From Septoria linicola (taxonomy: Eukaryota > Ascomycota > Dothideomycetes > Mycosphaerellales > Mycosphaerellaceae): DNA of 64,000 nucleotides. Positions within the stretch are counted from its first letter, which is position 1. Every line of letters begins with the position of its first letter. A model generated the notes under the pieces. The model was not told the origin of the DNA, made no database searches, and worked only from the letters and a program-made list of their open reading frames with translations. Shown here piece after piece: positions 1-9,101 of this stretch. The stretch covers positions 3,286,001-3,350,000 of the forward strand of contig CP099418.1 in the NCBI GenBank assembly GCA_024114885.1, written 5' to 3'. The position numbers and the translations under genes are program-made.

Positions 1-3000
1 GGCAAGCGTCGAGTTCTGCTCAACAACTTTTCTGCTGCAGGAGGAAACACATGTCTCGTGCTTGAAGATGCTCCCGAGAATAACAACATACAGCAAGCTG
101 ATCCGAGGACGCACCACATAGTCAGCGTCTCTGCGAAGACTTCGGAGTCCATGGCCAGCAATCTGGAAAACATGATTGCCTGGATCGACGGTCAGGCAGA
201 GAGTACACCCGTCCTGCTTCCACAGTTGTCCTACACCACGACGGCGAGGAGGGTTCACTATAGACATCGGGCTGTCGCTACCGGCTCCAACCTTTCTCAG
301 ATTAGGTCAGCACTACAGGAACAACTCGATCGTCAAATCGCAGGCGAGAAAAGTATTCCACACCCACCCAAAGGCCCTAGCTTTGTCTTTGGTTTTACAG
401 GGCAAGGCTCGTCGTTCGCTGGGATGGGAGCTGATCTCTATCAACACATCTCCTCCTTCCGGACTGACATCTTCCGATACGATGAGATCTGTACACGGAT
501 GCAGCTGCCGTCGATCATCGCCATGTTTGAGGGTGAGGAGTCGTTCTCGACGGCCTCTCCCACCGTGCAGCAGCTCACCCACACCTGCTTCCAGATGGCA
601 CTCTTCCGTCTCTGGACAAGTCTTGGTGTACAGCCCAAAGCTGTCGTCGGCCATAGTCTAGGTGAATATGCTGCGCTCTATGCAGCTGGCGCATTGTCAC
701 AAGTGGACGTTATCCACCTAGTTGGACAGCGAGCAAAATTGATGGAGCAACACTTAAGACCAGGTATGATCTTTCAACCCAACCATGAATAATTGCTGAC
801 TCATATCCACCAGGCACTCATGCGATGCTCGTAGTGCGTGCTAAGGAAGACGCTATCATTGCCGCTATGGCTGGACCGCCAGGCACAACTTATGAGTTCT
901 CTTGTCGCAATGGTGACCAGCGTATGGTTCTTGGCGGCACAATTGAGCAGATGAAGCACGCGAGAACCTCGCTCGAGGCCAACAACATCCGTTGCCAGTA
1001 TCTTGATACGCCAATGGCATTTCACACTTCTCAGGTTGACCCGATATTGGAAGAGTTCTCGAAAATCACCGCCAGACATCACATCAAGACTCCCGAGATC
1101 CCGATTATTTCCGCGACTTATGGACGAGTCCTTCGTCATGAAGATGATTTCGAAGTAGACTACTTCGTCAAACACTGCCGGAATTCTGTCAACATGGTAG
1201 ATGCCCTGGCAGATGCCGTCAAGCAAAATTTGCTAGACAAGACCATGATTGGACTAGAGATTGGTCCGACGGCGGTTGTGACTCAGCTCGTAAAGGAGGC
1301 TGTCAGTCCAACTATGCAGGCCTATGCTGTTGTGAGTAAAGGCAAGGACTCTTGGCACCTCATGACCCATGCACTTTCTCGGATGTACCTTGCAGGAGCC
1401 AACATCGAATGGTCGCGATATCATCGAGACTTCGCTGGTGCTCACAAGGTCCTCGAGCTACCGGCGTACGCCTGGACTCTCAAGGAATACTGGTTGCAAT
1501 ATGTCCATGATTGGTCTTTGAGGAAAGGTGAAGCACCTCTGTTTATCACGTCACCAAGTCTGGAATCTTCCTCGATACACAAAGTTGTAGCCAATACAAT
1601 CACCGCCGGCGGCGATGGAGAGCTCATCGTAGACGCCGATCTCAGCCGGGAGGACCTCCATCCGATGGTGCAAGGACATCAAGTTTATGGAGTGCCACTC
1701 TGTACGCCGTCCGTGTATGCTGACGTTGCATTGACTCTTGGAGAGCACATCAAGCAGGTCACAGCCTCGAGCGGCACATCTCACACGGCTGTGGAGGTAG
1801 CCGAGATGAACATACAAAGTGCTTTGGTCGCCAATAACACGGGTAAGGTACAGATGCTCCGTACTTCTGCGAGATTTGACCACAAGTCGATGACCGCTAC
1901 ATGCACTTTCTCGAGTGTAACAGTAAGTAGTCTCTCCGCTCTGGAGAATGGAAGGCGATTACTGACGATTCTGCAGGAGGATGGTAGCAAGGTCATCGAG
2001 CAGCACGCCAATTGTCAGATTCGCTTCATTGACATTGACCAACAACAGCGCGAACTCAAGGCCTCGAGTACTGCCGCCAAGACGAGGATGAGTGCTCTCC
2101 AGGCGCAGGTCGGCCATGAATCCAATACATTTCGTTTCAGCAAGAGCATGATCTACAAGATGGTTGGTCAGCTCGCCGACTTTGATGAGAAGTACCGCGG
2201 GCTTTCCGCCATCACGCTCGACAACGATGCCATGGAGGCAACTGGCATGGTATCTTTCAAAGGCATTCCTAATGAGGGCAAATTCCACACCAGCCCAGCT
2301 TATCTCGATGCTCTCTCACAGCTGGGCGGCTTTGTCATGAATGCCAACGAGGGCGTCGACCTCGACAAGGAAGTCTTCGTCAACCATGGCTGGCAATCGA
2401 TGCGGTTCTTCGCCAAACTGGATCCAGGTACGACCTACCACACCCACGTAAAGATGACAGAAGGCAAGAACAAGCTATGGACTGGAGACGTCACTATCTA
2501 CGACGATAAGCAGGCTCTTATTGGCGTAGTTGGAGGTGTTTCGCTACAGGGTGTACCAAAACGGCTGATGCACTACATTGTGACGGCCGCCAACAAGAAG
2601 GTGTCTGGCGTTGGGCCGGAGAAGAAGGACCACACCGCAACTGCACCATCACGCCCGATAGTACAACGCACAGTGGCCTCTGCTCCAAAATCGAGATCAG
2701 TCGTGCAGACTGCCGTGCGAGACATGTCAGCCACATCAGCGCTCATAGCGCCTGCGCTCGAGATCGTGAGTGAAGAAACCGGCATGCCAGTGGACGAGCT
2801 GAAGGACGACATCGACTTCTCCGACGCTGGACTCGATTCCTTGCTCTCACTCGTGATCAGCAGTCGAATGCGCGACCAGCTGGGAATCGACTTCGAGTCG
2901 TCTCAGTTTATGGAGATTGGCTCCATTGGGGGTCTGAAAGCGTTCTTGACCAAGCTAAGCCCTCCTCCTGCTGCTGTTGCCGCAGGGGTTGAGGTGATCA

Positions 3001-4330
3001 AGCAAGAAGTGATCGTCACGGTCGAAGAGAACGTCGCTCCAGACACTTTGAAAGGCATCGACATCTGGCCAGACGCACTGAAGATCTTGTCTGAAGAGAG
3101 TGGGCTCGTTGACACTGAGCTTACGGATGAAGTCTCCTTTGCTGACGTCGGTGTCGACTCACTCATGTCTTTGGTCATCACCAGTCGACTGCGCGATGAG
3201 CTCGACATGGACTTCCCGGATAGAGCCTTGTTTGAGGAGTGTCACACAGTATTCGACTTGCGGAAGAGGTTCTCTGTGTCTACCGAGGCCACATCGAGCT
3301 CCGATGGCTCGTCGACTCCACGATCCGAAACAAGCCTCTTTTCAACCGCTTCTACGGTCGCAGATGATGAGACACCGATGACCGACCTGGACGAGGAGGT
3401 ATTTGATACACAGCAGGTGCAGAAGCCTACGGCACCAAAACAACGCATTGCGCCTGCATGGTCAATGTACCTACAAGGTTCCCAAAAACGCTCGACGGAA
3501 ACCTTGTTCTTGTTCCCTGACGGCTGTGGGGCTGCTACTTCGTACTTGTCATTACCAAGGCTATCTGCGACAATGGCCGTTGTTGGGTTCAACTCGCCGT
3601 TCATGAAGTAAGTTAGGTTGATACTGGTTTGATGATATAGCTAACCACCATACACAGGACCCCTCAGAACATGGCCAACCACACATTGAACGAAGTCGTT
3701 GCATCTTACATCGAGGGCATTCGTGGTCGTCAACCTCATGGTCCTTACAATCTCGGCGGTTGGTCTGCTGGTGGCATCTTGGCTTATGCCATTGCGCAAG
3801 AGTTGGTTGCGGCTGGCGAGACCATTTCCTCCCTTCTGCTCATCGATTCTCCAACTCCGGTCAAGGGATTGGACCGTCTCCCCGCACGCTTCTTTGATCA
3901 CTGTACCAACGTGGGGCTGTTCGGGAGTGAGCTACAGAGAGGCAGTGGAAGCCCTACGAAGCCACCAGAGTGGTTGATGCCCCACTTCCGCGCCTCGATC
4001 GAACTCCTTCATGACTATCATGCACCAGCTATGAAGCCCAATGAGAAGATGAAGGTCATCCTGATCTGGGCTGGAGAGTGCGCCTTTGACGGCGAGCGCT
4101 ATGCCCACTTACCACTCGCAGAAGATGACAGCGAAGAGGACACCGAGGGCATGAAGTTCTTGACGGAACGAAGGAAAGATTTTGGTCCAACAGAGTGGGC
4201 AAGTCTGTTCCCTGGGATTACTGTGGAGGCACGAGTTGTGGAGGGTGAGCACCACTTCAGCATGATGCGTGATGGAGGGGCTCGACGGCTTGCCGAGCAC
4301 ATGAGAGATGGGCTACAAATTACAGCATAG
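1..4330 (+). CDS. Non-reducing polyketide synthase, 5'-truncated by window edge
   Basis: Iterative type I NR-PKS that would build an aromatic polyketide from malonyl-CoA. Exons read as 1-763, 814-1922, 1977-3607 and 3658-4330 (1391 residues visible; the start lies left of the window). Domains in order: the last residues of the ketosynthase (NNFSAAGGNT), a malonyl transferase with FTGQGSS and active-site GHSLGEY, a product-template domain with catalytic His in HPMVQGHQVYG and Asp in YLDALSQLGG, two acyl-carrier proteins with LDSL and VDSL phosphopantetheine sites, a Ser/Thr-rich linker, then a thioesterase with GWSAGG and a late His in EGEHHFSM. The tandem ACP plus TE layout is typical of fungal naphthopyrone, melanin and perylenequinone synthases; I cannot name the product. 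The third exon junction (intron 1923-1976) is 54 nt without a stop, so it can be mistaken for coding. The next gene, on the same strand, is a methyltransferase. Confidence 0.93.
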
Positions 4331-4924
4331 AGAATTTGTATTGTGGAGTTAGGCGTCGGATCTGGGTCAAGCTATCAGTGGCGTCATTGTCAGCCTCTCG
4401 CCGATGTCTCGCACACACACGTCTTCGTGATGTTGGCACTCAGAGGATCGAGACTGTGCGCAGGCTCCTCATGGAAGGTGAGCCGAGAACTGCCAAAACC
4501 TCGGACAATTACCAATGAAAGCTTTCAGACTGTGTGGCAGATCAAGCCCATACCGCAGTCACGATTTGCTAGGCAATGAGTGTGACTGTATCGGTGCTCA
4601 CAGGATTTGGAGGCTTCTGCGACGCAACACGGTGGCATCGCCTGGCTTCGGCGACCTTTCACCGACAGGCATCGGCAACTTGCACATGTCGACAATAGGC
4701 CACCGAAAGCTTCACACGTCGCCGTGACAAGTATGCGTGCTGAGGAGGAACATTATGTTTTCGGCGAATGTGTAGCGGCTTGCGAAACAGCCTGCTTGCG
4801 CACACGATGGCCGACGCGTTGCAATACTAGAGCAGTGCCCTCCTTGCACCACAACCTCGAGACACATTCATTCCGACTTATCCATCAACTACCTTGATAT
4901 CGGTGTGAGACTTCTACACTCATT
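4331..4924. other. Intergenic, PKS to methyltransferase
   Basis: 594 bases holding the PKS 3' end and the promoter of the methyltransferase. Short reading frames here have no recognisable protein character. I see no gene. Confidence 0.6.
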
Positions 4925-6435
4925 ATGGCAACTCGTATTGAGGCAAACGGGCTATTTGAGCTCACTGCAGAGCTTGTCTCCGCTGCGTCACGACTTGACA
5001 AGTTCCTATCACAGAAAAGCCTGCCTCAGCCTTCTTTCGATGCACCAGCGCCTGCAGTCGCATTGAACACAGCGAATAAGTCATACTACGACGCGAGAAG
5101 TACCATTGTGGAAGCTGCCGAGCAGCTCATACGCCTCGTGCGTGGGCCGAGAGACACACTCCTCGCGCTGTCCTTCGAGCACTGTGCTTCAGCCTCTATG
5201 CAAGTAGTCCTCAAGTACAAACTCGCCAGCCATGTTCCCCTTCATGGATCAACGACTTATGCCAAGATTGCTGAAGCGGTGGGCAACGGCGTCACAACAC
5301 CTCTCGTTGAGCGAACCATCCAGCATGCTGCCTCCTTTGGCCTCTTCGAAACCATTCCAGGCGGATACGTTACGCATAACGCTGCTTCATCGCTCCTCAT
5401 TACCGATCCTGACCTCGAAGCGTGGATGTACCTTTCTGCAACTATCGCTTATCCAGCTGGAGCCGCTATTCCAAAGGCAGTTGAGCAGTATGGCGTGAGC
5501 ATGGAAGCAGACGAGGCAGCGTATGGCGTCAGTATCAATCGCAAGATCGCTCAATTCCAGCGATTCCGAGAGCCAGATGGGCTGAAGGACCATGAGATGT
5601 TCGCCAGAGCTATGCGTGGTATTGCTGCTGGAGGTGCTTACGACTTCCGTCATGCTGTCGATGGCGGCTACCCTTGGCATCTGTTGACTAACGGACCGGG
5701 ACATCTCGTCGTTGATGTTGGAGGTGGACCAGGTCATGTCGCCATGGCATTAGCTGAGAAGTACCCGAGCTTGCGGTTCGAGGTTCAGGATCTGCCTGAA
5801 ACTGTGCAAGTTGGAGCAAAGAACTGTCCCGATCAACTCAAGAAACGTGTTGCCTTCCGAGCACACGACTTTATGACCCCGCAGCCTGCTCATGAGGTCA
5901 ATGGCGAGGAAGGCATTGCGTACTTTGCTCGCTTTATTCTTCACGACTGGAGTGACAAGTACGCCACTAAGATCGTTCAGCAATTGGCTGTCGGACTCAG
6001 GCCACAGGATAGAATCATCTTGAACGAGGTTGTTGTACCGGAAGGAGGCGTCGAGGGGCGGGAAACTGAGAGAAGAATGCAGTAAGTGATGACTCGGACC
6101 TGCCAGCTAAATTCACAACTAATCTGACTCACAGCGACCGTGATCTGCTCATGTTGATGAATCTCAATGGCCGTGAACGCACGCAAAGTGCTTTCGAGGC
6201 CATCTTCGCCTCAGTCACTCCTAAGTTGAAGTTACAGAAGGTCCATCGTCCAGAACAGGGCGAGTTGTCGCTGATCGAGGTCACACTTGACGGGAATGAT
6301 CTGAGCACTGGCCAGAACGGCACGAATGGCCACTCTAATGGCGTCAATGGTCATACGAACGGCGTCAATGGTCATACGAACGGCGTCAATGGCCATGTCG
6401 ACGGACATGTGAACGGTGTAAACGGAGTTCACTAA
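4925..6435 (+). CDS. SAM-dependent O-methyltransferase (plant/fungal COMT type)
   Basis: Exons 4925-6081 and 6135-6435, 485 residues. It likely methylates a phenolic hydroxyl on the polyketide made by the neighbouring PKS. An N-terminal dimerisation/winged-helix region is followed by the Rossmann methyltransferase domain: the SAM-binding loop VVDVGGGPGH near residue 260, the acidic motif FEVQDLP, and FILHDWSD, whose His is the expected general base. The intron (53 nt, GTAAGT to CACAG) restores MHDRDLLML, a family motif, so it is well placed. The C-terminus is an Asn-Gly-Val-Asn-Gly-His tandem tail not found in the catalytic core. The family resembles fungal pigment-cluster enzymes such as CTB2 and AurJ (recalled, not searched). 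The same strand as the PKS and its closeness support a shared pathway. Confidence 0.9.
6327..6430 (+). repeat. NGVNGH-coding minisatellite in methyltransferase tail
   Basis: Imperfect tandem units, the clearest being 21 nt long and built on GTCAATGGTCATACGAACGG, repeated in frame. They encode roughly six copies of (T/S)NGVNGH ending just before the stop. Copy number is probably variable between strains. Confidence 0.8.
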
Positions 6436-6761
6436 ATACTACGTGTGCTGATAGTGATAGAATGACCCGGTGATCGTAGCTCGTAAGATCAAATAGCCTG
6501 AATAGCGTGCAGTTGATACCTTGCCGGAATGATAAACATCGTCACTACATTATTCGGCAAGACCTTTGCCATCAAGCGCAGTAACTTCTTGATCTTGTAA
6601 CTTCTTGACCTTGTTCGGTCTGTTGGCCTGTGCGTTAGATCGTTCAGCAGACGGCGTTGTCCTTGTTATGAACAGAAATCCAATTCTTCTCAGGCCCAGG
6701 CCCTAGGGGGCCGTCAGACTCAGCTACTATAGCCAACGTTGAATGTCGAGAAGTACAAGTC
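6436..6761. other. Intergenic, methyltransferase to tRNA
   Basis: 326 bases without a convincing reading frame. It serves as the 3' flank of the methyltransferase and the 5' flank of the tRNA gene and marks the likely right edge of the polyketide locus. Confidence 0.5.
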
Positions 6762-6768
6762 GTCGCTT

Positions 6769-6780
6769 TAGCTCACTTGG
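6769..6780 (+). promoter_or_regulatory. Pol III internal box A
   Basis: TAGCTCACTTGG fits the tRNA A-box consensus TRGYNNANNNGG. It lies just upstream of the GT-AG insertion. Confidence 0.8.
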
Positions 6781-6786
6781 GAGAGC

Positions 6787-6838
6787 GTAAGTTGCAACAC
6801 ACGCACAGCAGGCCATGCACCAACTAACATCATTTCAG
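6787..6838 (+). other. GT-AG spliceosomal-type intron inside the tRNA gene
   Basis: 52 nt with the 5' site GTAAGT, the branch sequence ACTAAC (branch A at 6827, 11 nt before the end) and the 3' site TTTCAG. Length and signals match the mRNA introns in this window. I tested the junctions for the bulge-helix-bulge needed by tRNA endonuclease and found no 4-bp central helix in either possible register. Confidence 0.85.
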
Positions 6839-6850
6839 GCCAGACTGAAG

Positions 6851-6880
6851 TTCACTACAGTCGTCTGCCATCTGTGCGGT
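6851..6880 (+). other. Canonical tRNA intron (position 37/38)
   Basis: 30 nt inserted immediately 3' of base 37, the standard eukaryotic nuclear tRNA intron site. It is expected to be cut by the Sen endonuclease and joined by tRNA ligase. Confidence 0.85.
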
Positions 6881-6894
6881 ATCTGGAGGTACTG

Positions 6895-6905
6895 TGTTCG
6901 ATCCA
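6895..6905 (+). promoter_or_regulatory. Pol III internal box B
   Basis: TGTTCGATCCA covers the end of the T stem and the T loop, matching the B-box core GTTCGA. The A-B spacing is about 115 nt because of the two insertions. Confidence 0.8.
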
Positions 6906-6920
6906 CAGAAGCGACATTCC

Positions 6921-6924
6921 TTTT
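6921..6924 (+). terminator. Pol III terminator
   Basis: TTTT run four bases after the discriminator base, the usual minimal RNA polymerase III stop. Confidence 0.65.
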
Positions 6925-6928
6925 GCTC

Positions 6929-6929
6929 G

Positions 6930-6962
<33 letters not shown>

Positions 6963-6963
6963 A
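6929..6963 (+). repeat. (GTT)n microsatellite
   Basis: About eleven GTT units directly downstream of the tRNA terminator and about 170 bases before the VPS25 start. It may lie in the VPS25 promoter or 5' leader. Confidence 0.9.
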
Positions 6964-7133
6964 GTAGTGTGATTCAGTATCGTTTTGCAATGGTGGTGTG
7001 TTGTTCGAAGAAGTTGACAGATTCGGTCGAATTTCACTTCACCATGCCAAGCGCGGGACTCTCTCTTTTCGACTTCGCAGAATAAATAGATGCAGCAACG
7101 TTGTGCCGCTTCGTTCTCTGCGACAGCGACATA

Positions 7134-7745
7134 ATGTCTACAGCTTCACCAGAGCCCTCAATCGCTGGTCTATCCTGGGGTGGGGCTACATCGACTGCAG
7201 CCAAGTTTGAGTTCCCAAGCTATGCTTCTTTCCCACCCTTCTATACCCTCCAACCGAACTTGACCACTCGTGCGCGTCAGCTCGAACTGTGGTCGAGCCT
7301 CGTCACATCTTACTGTGCCTATCACCGTCTCTTCCGTCTCTCGCTTTCCGCGCCGCCCGCGGATCTGTTCGCCAACTCTAGCATCTCCCGCAGCTTGAAG
7401 CCCGCCGACATTCGCGCAATCATCGACCACATGAGCCAGCCGTCAAACGGACCAAGCGCAGAGTGGATCGTCCCAACAGGACGCGGAGAAACGAGCAACA
7501 CTTGCTACGTCTACTGGAAAACGCCGGCCGAGTGGGCAGATCTCATATACACTTTCATAGAGGAGACTGGGCAGAAGGGCGCTGTTCTGACCATATACGA
7601 GCTGCGTGAAGGCGAGTCCAGTCTGGGGAGAGAGTGGAAGGACATAGACGAGGCGCTGCTACGAAAAGCACTGGGCGTTCTTGTCAAGCGAGGGAAAGCG
7701 CAGGTTTTCGGGCAAGAAGAAAACGCTGGTGTCAAATTCTTCTAA
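7134..7745 (+). CDS. vps25: ESCRT-II subunit VPS25
   Basis: 203 residues, intronless, the family's usual size. VPS25 is the two-copy arm of the ESCRT-II complex on endosomes; it recruits Vps20 of ESCRT-III during multivesicular body sorting. The N-terminal part carries a PPF motif (SFPPFYTLQPN) that anchors VPS25 to Vps22/Vps36, followed by two winged-helix modules. CYVYWKTPAEWADLI and the closing AGVKFF are typical of the family. I chose ATG 7134 because the in-frame upstream codons lack ATG. The stop TAA is followed in the same frame, two codons later, by the ATG of the next ORF. Confidence 0.93.
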   Translation: MSTASPEPSIAGLSWGGATSTAAKFEFPSYASFPPFYTLQPNLTTRARQLELWSSLVTSYCAYHRLFRLSLSAPPADLFANSSISRSLKPADIRAIIDHMSQPSNGPSAEWIVPTGRGETSNTCYVYWKTPAEWADLIYTFIEETGQKGAVLTIYELREGESSLGREWKDIDEALLRKALGVLVKRGKAQVFGQEENAGVKFF

Positions 7746-7751
7746 GCATTC

Positions 7752-8333
7752 ATGTCTCAGCTACCCGTAAGAGGGAAGGAATCGACCACTGCGCAGAACG
7801 GCAAGCGTCGGAGTCGGAAATCGACCATTGGCGAAGAAGGCAAACCTCTGCCCAAGCGCGCTCGTGCACAGGATGAATCTGAGCACACCTCGGACAGTCG
7901 TTCACATGAGCTTATGCCAGATCACGACTCGGGGAAGTCACGCGTGACTCTCTACGACGCTGTTGCGGGTCGAGTAGGATACGAAGGATGGCTGCTCGAC
8001 AAAGGCGGCAAGCCACTGCCACCCGACCAAGTTCTTTACAGGCGAGCCAATGCCCCAGTGCGCTATGCAGAGGATGACCCGTACTTCGCCCACCGCCACC
8101 TGGCACCCGGAAATCGGCTTCCGGACTCTGATCTGTTGAAGACTATTCATGCCTACGCATCGGACTTCTACGGGTCTGTATTACAGCATGACGCACACGA
8201 TGACTTTAGGAGTCTTGACGAAACTGCTCTTCTTGCGCTTGGTATTTTGCTAGAAGAAGCTGCGGCACATTCGCTCAAGGACACCGGAGATCTAGCATTT
8301 GTTGAGGGCGCAGAAAAGGAGCAGGCGCACTGA
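7752..8333 (+). CDS. Conserved-looking hypothetical protein, 193 aa
   Basis: I do not recognise this protein. Residues 1-65 are basic and polar with a possible nuclear signal (KRRSRK, PKRAR). The rest looks folded: an RVTLYDAVAGRVGYEGWLL segment, then AEDDPYFAHRHLAPGNRLP and a helical SLDETALLALGILLEEAA. Codon use resembles the neighbours, so it looks real. It begins six bases after the VPS25 stop in the same frame, leaving no room for a normal polyadenylation site plus promoter between them. It may share a transcript with VPS25. Confidence 0.65.
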   Translation: MSQLPVRGKESTTAQNGKRRSRKSTIGEEGKPLPKRARAQDESEHTSDSRSHELMPDHDSGKSRVTLYDAVAGRVGYEGWLLDKGGKPLPPDQVLYRRANAPVRYAEDDPYFAHRHLAPGNRLPDSDLLKTIHAYASDFYGSVLQHDAHDDFRSLDETALLALGILLEEAAAHSLKDTGDLAFVEGAEKEQAH

Positions 8334-9101
8334 GCTTTGTCATGCGGTGTGGCTTGAATCTTTGCCATGATCAGGTCAGATGATCCGAACACAATTGGAA
8401 CTCAAGCCATATACACCATCCAGTCTTTGACGGGAGTGCAGATTCGCACTTTTGTCCGAAAAGGACTCAGCCTACAATCGAGCTGCGATCGCACTTTAGC
8501 TGGAGAAGGTGTCCGGACACAAGCTATCTGTTCATGTCTGTGTTGTGTGGCATCATCTCACAGAAAGAGATCTGTTCCGCGGAACACCATGTCAAAAATA
8601 CCTCGCAAATGAGAAGAAGCCCATTTGCTTCTACCAGGTTTTAGGAAGACTGGGCGTGTTTCGCCTTCAAAGACTGTGATCTGCTTTGCACATAGGAGAC
8701 AATGAGCCGCAGGTCTACTCGTCAAAGGAAATGGGTGTTCGAGACACTTCGAGTGATGGTGGCTACTTGCCTTGGTCGAGAGTAGGCCTAGGGTCGTCTG
8801 GGGCCGATTTTTTGGTGGCCAGCGGGTGCCCGAGCTGCGATATCATGGAAGGGATAGCAGTAGTTCACGAGACGGGTTGCAGCGCAGGAAGCAGCTGTGC
8901 ACGACTGTCTGCGCCGTGAGCCCGCACTAGTTAGTGGTCGAGAAGCTTCACAGACAGGCATGTGCAGAAAGCTAGTCAGCCAATCATGTCAATCCTGATT
9001 ACCTTCCAAACCTTGACCATCTTGACCACCCCACAAATAACTGCTCCTCTGTGCCAGACTCTTTTCACAAACGAGGAAACATTCCTCCAACAGCACTGAC
9101 C
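8334..9101. other. Intergenic, no gene seen
   Basis: 768 bases with only short frames of about 80 codons lacking recognisable features. It holds the 3' end of the 193-aa gene and the promoter of the transporter. Confidence 0.5.

Larger units (their letters stand above)
6762..6916 (+). tRNA. tRNA-Phe(GAA) with two introns, one spliceosomal-like
   Basis: Mature parts are 6762-6786, 6839-6850 and 6881-6916 (73 nt). Acceptor stem GTCGCTT (6762-6768) pairs fully with AAGCGAC (6909-6915), discriminator A at 6916. D stem GCTC/GAGC (6771-6774/6783-6786), anticodon stem CCAGA/TCTGG (6840-6844/6882-6886) and T stem CTGTG/CACAG (6892-6896/6904-6908) are all perfect. The anticodon loop CTGAAGA carries GAA at 6847-6849. 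Insertion 1 (6787-6838, 52 nt) lies between D-stem base 25 and base 26. It begins GTAAGT, has CTAAC at 6824-6828 and ends TTTCAG. Insertion 2 (6851-6880, 30 nt) sits at the canonical 37/38 site. A TTTT Pol III stop follows at 6921. That no stem has decayed argues for a live gene. Confidence 0.92.

Noticed and set aside
6787..6838. The tRNA insertion as an endonuclease-type (bulge-helix-bulge) ectopic intron
   Set aside because: Both one-base registers of the junction were checked. The central four-base helices fail (at best two A-T pairs and a G-T wobble), while the spliceosomal signals are complete.
6787..6838. The GT-AG element as a 5'-UTR intron of a VPS25 transcript that merely overlaps the tRNA
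   Set aside because: Its ends fall exactly where removal restores a perfect tRNA, which would be an unlikely coincidence.
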